A stretch of 64,000 nucleotides of DNA from Saccharum officinarum (GCA_020631735.1 CM036223.1:10950191-11014190), one strand, 5' to 3'; positions 1-13,521 are shown, counted from the first letter of the stretch. The notes: generated by a model from the sequence alone, not told the origin. Numbers and translations: made by a program.

Positions 1-1656
1 ATATTTTGCATATGCAGATCATTATTATGGATGCAAACAAAGTACCAGTCAAAGATGATATCGTACAAACAGTTGAAATGGAAAATGATGAAGATCCGAT
101 GCGTGCTGATGATGATGTGATGGCGGTGCCTCAGTATAATAAGCCAAAGAAATCAAACAATGCAAAAGTCATGCCTCAAGGTGAGTCATCATCAATTTAA
201 ACTTATCTCTTCAAAATTGGGAAATTACTAATAAAAATGATACCTCTGTAGATTATGAGTGTACGCAAGAAGATGCTCGGGTAATTGAATACATGAAACA
301 GAAACATAATGATACTTTACTCGTCCAAATCGATGATGCTTGGGTAATTAAAGATGACATGGACTGCCTTTTCCATGATCATGAACACGTCAATGGTGCT
401 GTAAGCATGTTTAACATTGCTTTTGAATTAATTAACTGATGTCCATGCGAAAAATATGGCAATTTTTTATTTGACAAAATAATAAATTGCAGGTCATAAG
501 TGTGTATATCCATTTGATGCGGCATGAAAAACACGTACTTCATAGACAAGGTGGTGATGTTTACATGGAAAATTCATTTATTACTCAATTGCTACAGCGC
601 GACGGAAAGGCTGATGCAACGACATTGACCTATAGTAGAGATGACAGGATTGAAACATGGGTCCAAAATTATTTAAACACTGATATGGTAAGTTTGAACA
701 CAAGTTCTGTTATATGTTATTTTATGTTCAGTGAAACATATAGAAAAAAGTTAGAAAAACTCTATTACTGCAGGTATTTCTTCCAATTAATATTGAAAAG
801 TATCACTGGTATCTAGCGGTTGTCAATGCTTCGGAAGGACAGATACATGTTTTAGATTCTTTTAGAGAAAATATGACAAATTGGGAAGATCTCAACTGCG
901 TGGTATGGCTTAATGATTGATATATCTATACAAATAAATAATATTTTTTAAAATTTTGTTAATATCCCTTCCTAAATCTTGGTGTTTCGGTCATAACAGT
1001 TAATAGGAATGGAAAGACTAATAAAACATGTAGCAAAGCATAAACAGCTGGACCTAACAAAATGGATAAAGAGCATCGAAGTGGCATCTTGGCCGAAAAT
1101 CCATAAGATCATCAACAAAGTGCAAACAGATGGGTAAGAGATCATCTATATCTTGTTTTCTATATGCCATTGTCGTACCAGCAGCAACAATATCTGTATC
1201 ACTCATATTTTATTTTTTCAATATTGCACAGTGCAAGCTGTGGCTTATGGTTGATTAATTTTATGGAATACTAGACTGGAGCCTCTTTATCTGACAATGT
1301 GACCCAGGTAATTTCATGGAAAAATTCTATACATATGAGTTTTTTTTGTAGACTTGTTAATATATCAAGACTTGCTCATATATTTTCAGAATAATATAAG
1401 TAACTTTAGGTTCAAGCTACCTGTGATCTTGTATAACTCCCCGTTAAATGGAGCAAGAGGGTTACCGGATAATGGGCAACAAACTGAGACTCCCGAAAAT
1501 TCGCATGATGACGTCACAGTGTTAGATGAATTGGATATTTTGATGTCAGGTTCAATAGAGTTGACACGTACAATAAAGTGGAGAAGCAGAAAAGACTTAT
1601 TGTCGACGATTTACCTAAACATTCGGATGATCACAAATACTGAATCTTTAGATTAA
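1..1656 (+). pseudogene. Ulp1-type (C48) cysteine protease-like gene, transposon-type, broken
   Basis: Spliced remnant of a Ulp1/SUMO-protease-like gene of the kind carried by plant DNA transposons. Exons with GT/AG borders can be read at about 1-180, 252-400, 493-687, 774-902, 1008-1133, 1232-1308 and 1390-1656; the start lies left of the window. The 774-902 exon carries the catalytic-histidine motif HWYLAV followed by an LDS aspartate motif. The 1232-1308 exon carries the nucleophile motif SCGLWLINF. The last exon ends in a stop after a NFRFKLPVILY tail typical of this group. An in-frame TAG at 1272-1274 lies just after the cysteine motif, where the frame otherwise continues to the exon end, so full-length protein is unlikely. 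Domain assignment is from motifs I recognise; the link to a mobile element is inferred from the family and from the Helitron-like end downstream. Confidence 0.7.
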
Positions 1657-2089
1657 GTCATTCTAAAGTAAATTGTTTTGTTCTAATATAGTTATTTCCA
1701 TTGCCCGTTCTATGATTGCTACAATAAGTAATTTGTCCCTTGTCCTTGTTTTTTTAGCAAGGAGTGGGTCCGAAGTACACGACCGTACCCAATTTCTTTA
1801 AGTCCTAGAAAAATTATAAATATTTTAGATGAGAATATAAAGATGGACCATGATTGCTTAATATATGGCTATTCAGATGGTTGTGTGGAACCAAGCTATC
1901 ATATTGAACAAACAAAACTACCACTTCATGGATCTCAAGTTTGCTATAAGTTCATATTTATTACTCTTACATTGTACAGTTCATCAAATAATTACAATAA
2001 GTTGAAGAAATAAAACTACCACTTCATGGACCTCATATTTATAAAATCATCAGGAAACAACTCGGTTTGGACGAGATATCCGATGTTCT

Positions 2090-2960
<871 letters not shown>

Positions 2961-3126
2961 ATATATGATTAAGGAGTTAGGCATAATGTAAAATACAATA
3001 AATAACATTACTATGCCTTCTTATATGCAAAATTGTTCTTGAATTGTATATATACTCAAATACAATTATGTAAAAGTTAAACTGTGTCAAAAAAAAATTG
3101 GTTGTTTTCATAAGCATTTCTAAGAT

Positions 3127-3160
3127 AAAGCCGTAGCGTTAGCACGGGCATTGTACTAGT
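3127..3160 (+). mobile_element. Helitron-like 3' terminus
   Basis: The sequence shows a short stem (GCCGT, loop, ACGGGC) followed about 5 bases later by CTAGT at 3156-3160. This matches the 3' end of plant Helitrons: a subterminal hairpin, then CTRR, then target T. It lies downstream of, and in the same orientation as, the two Ulp1-like remnants, so these may be cargo. The 5' TC terminus would be left of the window. Confidence 0.55.
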
Positions 3161-3917
3161 AATGGTAGTCAACAAATTTTGGCTTTGTAGTGTGAACAGG
3201 ACAATAGCTCATTTTCTCCGATGTCCCACAATAAAATTTTTCCTTTTTAAAATTGAAAAGATCCAATGGCTATTATTAGCGATGATGATTAGAGTGTACC
3301 AAATTAAAGCCTAAATATTTTTTATTAGTATGAAAAATGCTAATATTTATCTTTTTTGCTAGGCCATCTTATGAGAATTAACATGAAAGTTCCGTTGAGA
3401 CCTCTAATTATTACCAGTGGTAACAACAGTAAGATTTCATTTCTTCAGTGATAAGTTATAATTAAGCCACGACATACTACTGGCAACTTGGAACAATAGG
3501 TTAAACTAGGAGATCCTTCCAAGGATATGCAATAGCAAAAGCATCCAAAACCACACAGCACGGCAAAATTACATACAGAACAAAAGGACAAGCTCAAGCT
3601 TGTCTTGTAACAACCACATTATATGTATTCAGGGAATTAAATTCAGAAGAATGATGTCCGCCACATGTGCAATACGATCGAGACGAGTCACGACGACTCC
3701 GGCATCCACCGCTGCTGCTAGTCTCCGGTCGTCTACCGGTAGCTAGAGCGTACAAGTTGCTGTAGCCGCCGGCAATCGCTGTAATTCGTCGAGAAGCAAC
3801 GGAGGGAAGAAGGTAGACTAGAAACTTGTAAATCACAGTCATTAAGAGCGAGTACACCCCGTACCTTGTGAATTTGGTCTTGCATTGGTTGAGAGTACGT
3901 TCTCACTCAGTCCAGAC
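3161..3917 (+). other. Spacer and presumed promoter/5' UTR of the lectin receptor kinase
   Basis: No gene recognised. It is AT-rich to about 3590, then GC rises toward the kinase. I see no convincing TATA box. Reading frames on the minus strand here have no recognisable domains. Confidence 0.4.
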
Positions 3918-6002
3918 ATGCAATATCTTCTTCCCATGTCCTCCTTCCTTGTAGCCTTGGTCCTCCTCTGCCTTGGGCTCAACCTTCCTGGGTTTGGTGA
4001 CGCCGGCAATGAATCCTTTGTCTTCTCGGGCTTCCCCGCCAGTGCCGACCTCACCCTCGACGGCAACGCCACAGTCACCGGGGAAGGACTCCTCGAGCTG
4101 ACGAACGACGAGCCTTATGCCAATGGCCACGCGTTCCACCGGAACCCTGTTCAGTTCAAGGACTCCCCCAATGCCAATGGCACGGTGCAGTCCTTCTCCG
4201 TCGCCTTCGTCTTCGCCATCATGTCTTCCTACTCCGACTTGAGTATGAGTAGTGATGGTATGGCCTTCGTCATCGCTCCGGGCAAGGATTTCTCCAACGC
4301 GTTGGGGGCTCAGTACTTGGGCTTGCTCAACAGCACGAGCAATAATAATGACGGCCCCAGCGACCGCTTCTTCGCCGTGGAGCTCGACACCATCAAGAAC
4401 AACGAGTTCCACGACATCGACGACAACCACGTCGGAGTCGACATCAACACGCTCACCTCCCTGTATTCTCACACCGCCGCCTTCTACGACGACACGACGG
4501 ACGGTACGCTCAGGAGCTTGAGTCTCATTAGCAGCCATGGGAAGAAGGCCATGCAAGCGTGGGTAGACTATGATGGCCAGAGCAAACAGCTCAGTGTCAC
4601 TCTGGCTCCCATGGGAGTGGCGAAGAAGCCGTCCAAACCCTTGCTCTCAAACACCACCGACCTCTCAGCTGTGATCACTGACGACAAGGCTTACGTTGGG
4701 TTCTCCGCCGCGACCGGGCCGTTCCCTTCGCAGCACTGCGTGCTCGCCTGGAGCTTCGCCGTGAACGGGCCTGCTCCACAGATTGATTTCAACAAAATCC
4801 CCAAGCTACCCAACTCCGGCCACCACGAGGCTGTGGTAGTGAAAGACATGGAGATCGGACTGCCGATAGCAGCCTTCTTCGTCTTGATCCTCGCCACTTG
4901 CATCACAGCCATCCTCCTAGTCTGGAGACACCTGACATACGCGGAGCTGCGAGAAGACTGGGAGGTCGAGTTCGGGCCGCACCGGTTCTCGTACAAGGAG
5001 CTGTTCAAAGCGACGGAAGGGTTCAAGAGCAAGCACATGCTCGGCGCCGGCGGGTTCGGCAAGGTGTACAAGGGAGTGCTCCCGATGTCCGGCACGGAGG
5101 TCGCCGTGAAGAGGGTCTCCCACGACTCCACCCAGGGGCTCAAGGAGTTCATCTCCGAGGTGGTGAGCATCGGCCACCTCCGGCACCGCAACCTCGTGCA
5201 GCTGCTCGGCTACTGCCGGCGGAAGGGCGAGCTGCTGCTGGTCTACGACTACATGCCCAACGGGAGCCTCGACAAGTACCTCTACGGCGACGGCGAGGAC
5301 GACGACAAGCCGCTGCTGGAGTGGGCGCAGCGGTTCCAGATCGTCAAGGACGTCGCGTCGGGCCTCTTCTACCTCCACGAGAAGTGGCAGCAGGTGGTCC
5401 TCCACCGCGACGTCAAGGCCAGCAACGTGCTCCTCGACGGCGGCATGGTCGCGCACCTCGGCGACTTCGGCCTCGCCAGGCTGTACGACCACGGCGCCGA
5501 CCTGCAGACCACGCACGTGGTCGGCACCATGGGGTACATCGCGCCGGAGCTCTCGCGGACGGGCAAGGCGTCCCCTCTCACCGACGTGTACGCCTTCGGT
5601 ACGTTCCTGCTCGAGGTCACCTGCGGCCGGTGCCCCATCGTCGACACCGTGCACCACGGCCGGAAGTTGCTGGTTGACCGGGTGCTGGAGTACTGGCGCA
5701 GAGGCACGCTCGAGGAGACCGTGGACTCCAGGCTGCACGGCAACTACAACGTCGGTGAGGCCAGGATGGTGCTCACGCTTGGGCTCATGTGCTCCCACCC
5801 GTTCCCCGGCGAGAGGCCTACCATGAGGCAGATCATGCAGTACCTCGACGGCGATGTGCCGCTGCCGGAGCTGACTCCGGCGGACATGAACCTGTTGAGC
5901 CTCATGCAGAACCAGACGTCGTTTGACCAGTCTGCTCTGCAGTATCCGTGGTCGGGGACCAGCATGGGTACGATGACACCGGGCATATCATGTGGAAGAT
6001 GA
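3918..6002 (+). CDS. L-type lectin-domain receptor-like kinase, intact, single exon
   Basis: Plasma-membrane receptor kinase of 694 residues, single exon as is usual for L-type LecRKs. The start at 3918 is chosen because a hydrophobic signal peptide follows at once (about residues 1-29). The ATG at 3885 in the same frame would put 11 polar residues ahead of it. A legume-lectin domain spans about 31-275, one transmembrane helix about 313-337, and a kinase domain about 356-640. Kinase motifs are a glycine loop [11 protein letters not shown] (about 376-386), VAVK lysine 398, HRDVKASN (HRD at 496-498, so an RD kinase), DFG at 516-518 and APE at 542-544. All catalytic residues are present, so it should be an active Ser/Thr kinase. 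Family members act in defence, hormone or salt signalling. It resembles clade IV/SIT-type proteins, but ligand and pathway cannot be read from sequence. A partial second copy is at 59015-59961. Confidence 0.93.
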   Translation: MQYLLPMSSFLVALVLLCLGLNLPGFGDAGNESFVFSGFPASADLTLDGNATVTGEGLLELTNDEPYANGHAFHRNPVQFKDSPNANGTVQSFSVAFVFAIMSSYSDLSMSSDGMAFVIAPGKDFSNALGAQYLGLLNSTSNNNDGPSDRFFAVELDTIKNNEFHDIDDNHVGVDINTLTSLYSHTAAFYDDTTDGTLRSLSLISSHGKKAMQAWVDYDGQSKQLSVTLAPMGVAKKPSKPLLSNTTDLSAVITDDKAYVGFSAATGPFPSQHCVLAWSFAVNGPAPQIDFNKIPKLPNSGHHEAVVVKDMEIGLPIAAFFVLILATCITAILLVWRHLTYAELREDWEVEFGPHRFSYKELFKATEGFKSKHMLGAGGFGKVYKGVLPMSGTEVAVKRVSHDSTQGLKEFISEVVSIGHLRHRNLVQLLGYCRRKGELLLVYDYMPNGSLDKYLYGDGEDDDKPLLEWAQRFQIVKDVASGLFYLHEKWQQVVLHRDVKASNVLLDGGMVAHLGDFGLARLYDHGADLQTTHVVGTMGYIAPELSRTGKASPLTDVYAFGTFLLEVTCGRCPIVDTVHHGRKLLVDRVLEYWRRGTLEETVDSRLHGNYNVGEARMVLTLGLMCSHPFPGERPTMRQIMQYLDGDVPLPELTPADMNLLSLMQNQTSFDQSALQYPWSGTSMGTMTPGISCGR

Positions 6003-6082
6003 GGGTATATATCATATTATATTATATTGGGTTGTTAGCGACACAAGCAGCTGTTGTTGGTTCTAGTGTCACAAGCTATCTG

Positions 6083-6202
<120 letters not shown>

Positions 6203-6407
6203 GATTATTTGAGCACTCTTGTAAACCCACATGAGAGATTCATCTTGTACATAGATAGATTCAAGAAAAACCTTGGGTTGCCATTATTTCTACTAGTGCA
6301 GGGCGCGCGCATACTCAGTTAAAGTGAATTATTGAACGTGGAGAAAGTGGATACACAGTTACAGTGGAATTTTTTAACATGGAGGAAGTGCGGTGAATAA
6401 GAATGTA

Positions 6408-6545
6408 CATAGATATGGGCCCTGTTCGGCAGGCTGTTTTTTAGCTTATAAGCCGGCTGTGGCTGATTTGCTGTGAGAGAAAAACACTGTTCCACGGCTG
6501 ATAAGCCGTGTGATAAGCTCAGCCGAACAGAGGGCATATCTATGA
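6408..6545. mobile_element. MITE-like inverted-repeat element
   Basis: About 138 bp with imperfect terminal inverted repeats. GGGCCCTGTTCGGC at the left mirrors GCCGAACAGAGGGC at the right, and the pairing extends into ATAGATATG/CATATCTAT. The whole unit can fold into a hairpin. It is non-coding; the superfamily is uncertain (hAT- or Harbinger-like). The mirror copy is at about 58470-58606. Confidence 0.6.
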
Positions 6546-7293
6546 TGCATATATTGTCTGACACATAAGTACATAACATATGCGTGCATAAGTGGGCACA
6601 GGAAAGATTTTGAACACGAAGATGTGCTGGATATATAGACTGCAATTAATAAGTGAAGTAGATATATGCCCAGAATATGTATACTACATATGGTGTTTAA
6701 GGTTGCAAAGAGCTGAGAATCTAAGCTTAGACTTTTCCCAGCATAGTGAAATCTGTGAAACAGAAAGAATTAGAGATGGATTTGTGTCATGAACAGAATT
6801 AGATCATATCTTCATGTATCACGAACACAGCTACAAAGTCCATCTGTAGTCGACGCAGAAACAATCGGACCTGCATGGCTATTTGTTTTGTTTGATGTGT
6901 AAGCACATGAGAAAATTGATGTGTCAGGTCTTCTTCTTTTTGTACCCTGCAGTAGAAAAGAAACAAAAGAAAATAGAAGAGCAATATGTCAGTCACGCTC
7001 ATTGAAGGGATGATCATGCTCTCCTAAAAGGAGAACATATAGAAATCAGCGACCATAACCAGAAGTGATGGAGAACTTTCAATGATTTCTAAAGAAAAAG
7101 ATTTCAACCAAATTGCAGTGCCTCGTATTTATTTGTTGTTGCATATAGATATAGCAGCAATTAATCATTCATGTAGGTCGCACTTAGTCGGCCTCTTTTA
7201 GTAGCACTATTGTAGATAATTGCTCCAGAGTTTAGGATTTACAGGTTTCTGCAACATAACAAAAAGCAATATGATTTAGACCAGACCTACACA
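6546..7293. other. Spacer between the convergent receptor kinase and serpin genes
   Basis: AT-rich with no recognised gene. It should hold the 3' UTRs of the two convergent genes. Confidence 0.4.
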
Positions 7294-8977
7294 TTAAGCG
7301 AGTAGGGGATTGACCACATGGCCGACGAACAGCACCACACCAGTCGTGTCTTCTCGGATCAAGAAGAGGAAAGGGTGATCCGCGATGAAATCATCTGGGT
7401 GTATTCTCCAAAATGAAGTACCCCTCGTCACTATAGCAGATGCTGCAGCAGCCTCAGTTGATCAGTTCCTTCCTCGTTAACTTCCACAAATGACTTGTGA
7501 AGAATGGACGAAACAGATAATCCCAGTGGCACAGGTGAATCAACAAACTCTGACAGATCTGCTTCTGGGCTAAACGGCAGCTGGATCCCCAAACCTTTCA
7601 GCAACTCGGATGCTTCGAATCCAAAGGATATCTTGAACTTGGGGACTTTGATCTGCCCAACTGGAATCTTCCTCGTTGGGATATGCCTGTCCAGGAACTC
7701 AGGTTCAGAACTCAACTTTTCAGCCAAGCTCCAGAGGCCATCCTGTGCTTCTGGAAGAAGTATGTACATGGAGAACTGCCTCTTGTCACCACCTTGCTCG
7801 TACGGAAGCCTGAGCACCTTCAAGTCGCCGTAAGATGCCATATATTGGTCGTCTCTGCTGGACATGAAAGGTGCTTCAACTGAAGTCCCGTTAAGAAGGT
7901 GGAACTCACCGTCTCTTGTTTCAGATGCGTCGAACTTGTTAGTCCAAGCTCCTTTGAAATAGAGTGCATTGCCAAGAACCAGCCTAGTGGATTCATCAAC
8001 AGAGCCCGGTGGCAGAAGCTCTTTGATTGTACCTGAGGTGACTTCCTCTACCCATGTGTTTACTTGACCAGCAACTTCTGCAGCCTGACAAAAAAGACAA
8101 CATATATATATGAGCCTTCCACGCAAATAAGTCATAATAAATAGAAAAGCTATGCGCATGGTTTCCAAATTGATTGGAGCAGTGAACGGATAACATTGAC
8201 TGCTAATTTGCTACCAAAGTTAAACGTACCGGAAACTATTTCTTATGAAACAGTCTTTAGATAATGGTGACAATGGCATCAAGCATTAGTGTGATTTTAT
8301 AAAGCATTCGATTCATTTGGGAAGGAATTTATATGCAACTAGAGGCTGTTAACATGAATGCCATTTAAATGGTGATGTATATAGTATTCATTCAGTCCAC
8401 AGCGAATAAATTCCAAAGGAGCACTAGCTCACAACTGGCGCTGGAGGGATGTATCGCCCCCACAACAAATAGGAGTATACAACAATCGGTACTAGCGTAG
8501 TTTGCGAGCTAGATGAGATGTTTGCAAGCAATGCAAGGGGATGGATCAGATTCAGACCTTTTTCTGGAAGTCGACGGAGTGGGTCTGGGCCTTGTACTTT
8601 CCCACGGCGAGCTCCTGGAAGGCCGGCTTCAGCTTCCACGACGCGTCCGCCAAGACGGCGTCCGCGAAGTCGATCCGTGGGCCGCCCACCTCGGACCCGT
8701 CGGCCCTCACGATCCGCGCTACCTGCTCGGCGAGCGCGTGCAGGCTATCGGCTGCGTCCGGCCCATGGCCTCCGCCGAGTGTGGCGACCAGCTGGTCGCG
8801 CGTGGCGCCGCCCGAGCCGGCGGCGAGGAGGCTGAGCGCGACGTGGAGCGACAGCGGGGAGAAGACGGCGTTGGTGTTGCTGACAGGGAGAGCGGGAGAG
8901 GAGAAGGCAGCGGCGAGGCAGAGCGCGAAGCGGGTCTGGTGCGCGATGGAGAGGAGCGTGGCGGCGGTGGCGCCCAT
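7294..8977 (-). pseudogene. Serpin (serine protease inhibitor) frameshifted in the reactive-loop hinge
   Basis: Two-exon plant serpin on the minus strand: exon 1 at 8558-8977, intron 8085-8557, exon 2 from 8084 downward. The start at 8977 (MGATAATLL) is preferred to the upstream ATG at 9031 because a TATA-like ATATAAG sits only about 15-20 bp upstream of that ATG. Exon 1 holds serpin helices A-D ([16 protein letters not shown]). Exon 2 holds the NALYFKGAW and [18 protein letters not shown] signatures. The open frame stops at 7431 after 357 residues, directly after the hinge motif VNEEGT. An 8-bp tandem duplication (AACTGATC before AACTGAGG; on the plus strand at 7454-7467) causes the shift. 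The other frame then continues with an alanine-rich hinge and a normal serpin C-terminus to TAA at 7294; discounting the duplication the gene would be about 400 codons, the family length. As it stands the product lacks the reactive loop and last strands, so it cannot inhibit by the serpin mechanism. Confidence 0.88.
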
Positions 8978-9053
8978 GGTCGGCGGTGATCCGGTCCGGT
9001 GGGAGTAGCAATAATTCCTGGGACTCACCATGGGTTTTTTCCTTCTTATATTA

Positions 9054-10857
9054 GCAGCAGAGGTGTCAGTTTTTGGTAATCTTTTTTTTTTTTATGCAAG
9101 TTTTTTTTTTACCATATCTAAATTTTCGTCTAACCTAATCATACTTTTGTGTCCGTGTCTAATTCTTTTCCGTTTCCGTCTCCAGTTTCATCTCCCGCTG
9201 CTTTCTCCCTTATTTTTTTTTCTCTCCTACGTTGGGGGTCTAGGAAAGTGCTGGCCCGCCCCCGGTGATGTCCTGTAATGCTCTTTCTATGTTTTATTTT
9301 TTTATTTTTTGATAAAGTGGCTTATGGGTTTTTAAAACTTTGGCCTTTGCTTAACAAATATTTCTATTAGGTTGTTAGTTTTAATTAGGAATAAATTATT
9401 ATTATTACACGAATTAGTCTGGCCTAACTAATCAAACTGCAAACTCAAATCTTGAGCGGTTCCTCGTCCAATCTAATCAAAACAAATGTCTCTCCAATTT
9501 GACTACACGTACCGGTACAAATTCTTAAACTGTCCACATATACCAGTGCAACTTTCAACAAGTGCTAACATGTGGAAACCAAGACACAGCGACAACTAAG
9601 GGTGTGTTTAGCGGCCATTGGAGGAGCCGTAACCTGTGGCTCCTCCAAAATGGTTCTGGCTCCTCTATTTTCACTAAAAACAACTCCTTGTCGTCTTCAA
9701 TAAGATATTAAAATTACTTATTTTTATAGATCCTTAAAATAAGTCATGTAATTAAAAAAAACCAACACATGGATAGTATGGAAACTAAAGTTACGATACT
9801 TTTGCTAGTAAATATATTGTTCCTTACAACGAAAGGAAAAAATCTATTATTTTGGTTCAATATAGTTCATAGGATATTGTCATATTATTGTCAAAATCTA
9901 TCAAGCCCGTGCGTTTGTGATTGCTGTAGAAACCACTCACAGCATAAAAACAAATATAACACCGATACTAATTATTAAGTTAGTGTGGCCGCTGCGGTAG
10001 TGCGACAAGATAAAGCGAATATAAGTTAAATATTTAATAGTGTTGAGGCTGCGCGTGCAGTTGGTGTCGGCCGCACGAGATCACGGTTGCCAGCAGGTCA
10101 CCGTACCGTAGGCACGTCGCTCGGCTGCCGTCGCGACGCCATCTTTTGTTCCTCGTGCATGCGCTTCAACTGGCCCGACACGACTTCTCCTTTCCTCTTT
10201 GTTTGACTATATGTTATCTGCCCAACTCCTCGCTCGTCCTTGACAATAATGTGCACGACATGCTAGGGTATGTCGTCGCAAGAAAAAAAAAAGACATGCT
10301 AGGGTATGTAAAGGTCGAGTTCAGGTAAATTATAGTACTTGTGCCTCTTATTGATGCCACCGTAGGTAGTGTAGGACAGCCACTTTTGCTTTGCTTGCTG
10401 ATGAGTTGACAATAACTGACCCCACAGGATAACCTTGCGCTGTCAAGCATCACAAGGACACAAATCAGCATCGCATCGCCGAGAAGTTGAACACTGCCGT
10501 TCAAGTGCTGTAATTTTGGTGGTGGTGACATCTGGTTGGACGTGGATGACTTGATGGTGTATGATGTTTGGCATACGTGTCCAATTGGTGGGAGAATGCA
10601 TTTTTGTACTTGTTATTATTCGGGCTGATGGTTTTTGCGGCTGATGATGTTTTGTTGCGAGAAAAAACCACCGTACCATGACTGATAAGCCAGACTAATA
10701 AGTTCAAATAATTACTAAATGAGATACCTGAAGAAAAGGGTTAGCCAACGATGAGATGATAATGTTGCTAGTAGAGTGGTGGAGGGCGAGATGTTTTTGT
10801 TTGGATAGTATTCTGTGTTGTGCTTCAGGTTGAATATTTGTAATGCTCATTTGTTTT
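9054..10857. other. Serpin upstream region and AT-rich spacer
   Basis: Poly-T/pyrimidine runs occupy 9080-9310. A partial transposon-end-like sequence (GGGTGTGTTTAGCGGCC) is at about 9600-9690. A degraded fragment related to the 6408 MITE (TTATCAGTCATGGTACGGTGG on the opposite strand) is at about 10610-10700. No gene is supported. Confidence 0.35.
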
Positions 10858-11960
10858 GTGTGTCGGGCTCGGGATCCCCAATTTGAAGCTGCAGGGATAT
10901 GCCCTACAAACCAAGTGGCTGTGGTTGCAGAAGGCCGACAACTCCAGAGCCTGGAGCCAATTGCCGCTACGAGCTGAGCCGGAGGTGCTGGCCTTCTTCT
11001 GCGCTTGACGTACACTGTACTGGGAGACGGTAACACATCATTGTTTTGGGAGGATAGGTGGCTCAACGGAGCGGATGTAGCCGAGCTCGCTCCAAACCTT
11101 GTGAAGCAGGTGCCTGGTGCAATCAGGCGGAGTCTCTCCGTTCGCCAAGGACTAAGCAACAGGGACTGGACACACTTCATTACTGGTGCTCTCACCGACA
11201 TGCTCATCGCCGAGTTCTTTGACCTCTGGGACGCTACTGAGAACGTGGCACTCCTGGATCAACCCGACAAGATTGTGTGGCGTAAATCGGCGTACAACAA
11301 GCTGCACACGGGCGCCATCACCTTCCGCGGCCACGCACTAACTTGGAAAACCTAAGCGCCGTTGAGGGTGAAAATTTTCCTATGGCTTGTGTTCAAGAGG
11401 AAGCATTGGACCAACGATTGTCGGGCCAGACACGGCCTTCAGGCACACGAAGAGTGCTTCCTCTGCGACCAGACGCCGGAATCCATTGACCACATGCTAA
11501 GTTGTTGCCCGTTCACTCGTGAACTATGGTTTCACATTTGCACGGCGCTTGGGAAGCACCTCCCCCAATCGAACCACTCAATGCTATCAGCTTGGAGGCA
11601 GCTTCGCAGGGAATGGCATGGCTGCCAGCGAAAAGGTTTCGACTCCCTCTTTGCTTTGGTGTCTTGGCAAGTGTGGAAGGAGAGGAACGCCCGTTGCTTC
11701 CAGAGTGCGATGACGTCGGTGACAGACCTGCTGCTCGTTATCCGCGCGGAGGCAGACCGGTGGATCAGAGCGGGTGCTAAAAACTTAGGAGTGCTTGTTT
11801 CGGGAGAGTAGGGCCTGCTCTCCTAGGTCTTCACCGTAGTTTCTTGTGGCCTTGCTTCGGTTCTTGTTCTTGTTTTTCTTTGTCTCCGGGCTGTGCTGTT
11901 GAACTCTACTCCTTTTTAATGAAATGATACGCAATGCTCTTGCGTATTAGAGAAAAAAAA
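10858..11960 (+). mobile_element. 5'-truncated L1-type LINE fragment (RT C-terminus plus zf-RVT)
   Basis: The coding remnant starts at about 10858 with LGIPNLKLQGYALQTKWLWL, the end of a plant L1 reverse-transcriptase domain. It continues (frames broken near 11005 and 11353) through FWEDRWLNG and the zinc-binding RVT region with CFLCDQTPESIDHMLSCCPF (C-x2-C...H-x4-C) to a stop at 11811. The 3' end has the usual L1 tail, ACGCAATGCTCTTGCGTATT followed by GAGAAAAAAAA, near 11950. It is not functional. The mirror copy at 53063-54160 carries amino-acid differences. Confidence 0.85.
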
Positions 11961-13506
11961 TAAAGGGGAGAAGAAAGCAAGACTGAGATAGGAGTCAAAC
12001 CGGCCACGGCATTTGGTTTGGATTCACAGAGAGATGACATAGGAAATTCTATATTTCTCTTGAATGACAATACCAAAATGACTGATTTACCCTTATTCGA
12101 AAATAAAATGTAAAATAAAAAATAGATCTTGCCTCACATATTTTTTTTGTATTGACCCCACCTAATTTGATACTATCCCCACCTATTTGGTACTTTTCAG
12201 GTAGTTTCATTTGGGTACCTCCTATTTTTCCGCCGTCTGATCTTGTTTAATAAATGATCCATGTTTTTTTCAACCATTGTAAAATTTCTCTAATGACATA
12301 TATTGCCTTGCTAACGCCAATGTGGAACAATGAAGAGATTTGCCACGTCATTTGGAGGTGTAGTAGCGTTGTAATGATGTTTGTGTTCCTCATCTAGAGT
12401 GTCCGCTGGGCTGGGCTGGGCTTGCTGGATGGTGTGTTGATGTCAGCGACTTGACACTGCCACACTGGCACCATGCTAATGCAATGTGATCCTGCTGTCA
12501 ATGCGTGTGATTGCGGTCTACGCGCAGCGTACAATGAACCAGATAGGGATAGGGAAGGTGAAGCTCCTCCGGATGGAGATTGATTTTCTCATTTTCCATC
12601 ATATTTATGTTGAAGTCTGCTCTTGGAAATACCCAAGTTCAAAATCCCAGGCCCGCCACTGAACTCGGGGGTAATCTAGCGTGCCTAGTAGGTTTATAAT
12701 GATAATGCAGTTTTCTTATTCTTTGCCATTATAGCCTGTTTTGATTTGATGCACGTTTTAGATTCTCAGCTACTCCTGATTAAGGAATTCTTGGAAGGGT
12801 TGTCATTGCATTTGCCAAGAACACCAAAAGCCAAAAGGAAACAGTGAGCGACGACTTTTCAGTTTTTGCAGAGCTAGGATATTTCAGATTCAGGTATCAC
12901 CTCTCAACAGCACCTTCTATTTTTGTGGGCATGGGCAGTTGCCAGTTGGTACTACGTATAGTAGTATATACATTAGAAATAATGACTGAAGAATGTACCT
13001 CAATTTACTTGCATTTTGTAAATGTCAGAACCTTCTACAATAGTCAGTTCTGCAACTGCAATTCTGCTCCTTGCTTGCTGTGTGAAAACAAATCCGAACC
13101 AACAACTGTTGATACTCTACTAGCTATTTTGAAATGAAGATTTATGCATAAAAGACTAAAAGTAATTAAACATGACTGGAATGGTTAAATATGGGAATAA
13201 CTGCAGCTGCCAATGTTGAAGCTCCTCTTCGTAGCTGGCAGGCTGTGACGTGCTACTCAAGATTCAAACAAAAACTGGCCCCTTACTCGTCCTTTTTCTT
13301 GTTAATAGTTGCTAATCTAAGCACGTAATACCTCGATTGCTTCAAACTCTTGCATTTTCACTTGGTAATACGGAATAAAAGGTGGAGCACTAGAGCATGT
13401 CATATATAGCTATTTGCTGCATATATACACATGAGTGATTGTTGCTACTGTACATAATTGTATGGATGGTTTATGCACATAGGTGTTAGCCTTAGTAGTT
13501 AGTATG
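11961..13506. other. Spacer without recognised gene
   Basis: Low-complexity AT-rich DNA. A 97-codon open frame at 12844-13137 has no recognisable domain. It is identical in the mirror copy (51881-52174), but identity between alleles is no proof of coding. Confidence 0.35.
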
Positions 13507-13521
13507 CCAAAAGCATAACTT

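Noticed and set aside
4691..5798. Long minus-strand open frames opposite the receptor kinase
   Set aside because: Antisense shadows of a GC-rich coding exon. The same applies opposite the PGIP genes, the serpin exon 1 and the copia element.
8985..9031. Upstream ATG of the serpin (adds 18 residues)
   Set aside because: The TATA-like box is too close to it, and the extra residues do not resemble a serpin N-terminus. The ATG at 8977 fits better.
12844..13137. 97-residue hypothetical protein
   Set aside because: No domain, no splice context and no codon signal. Conservation is only between the two allelic copies.
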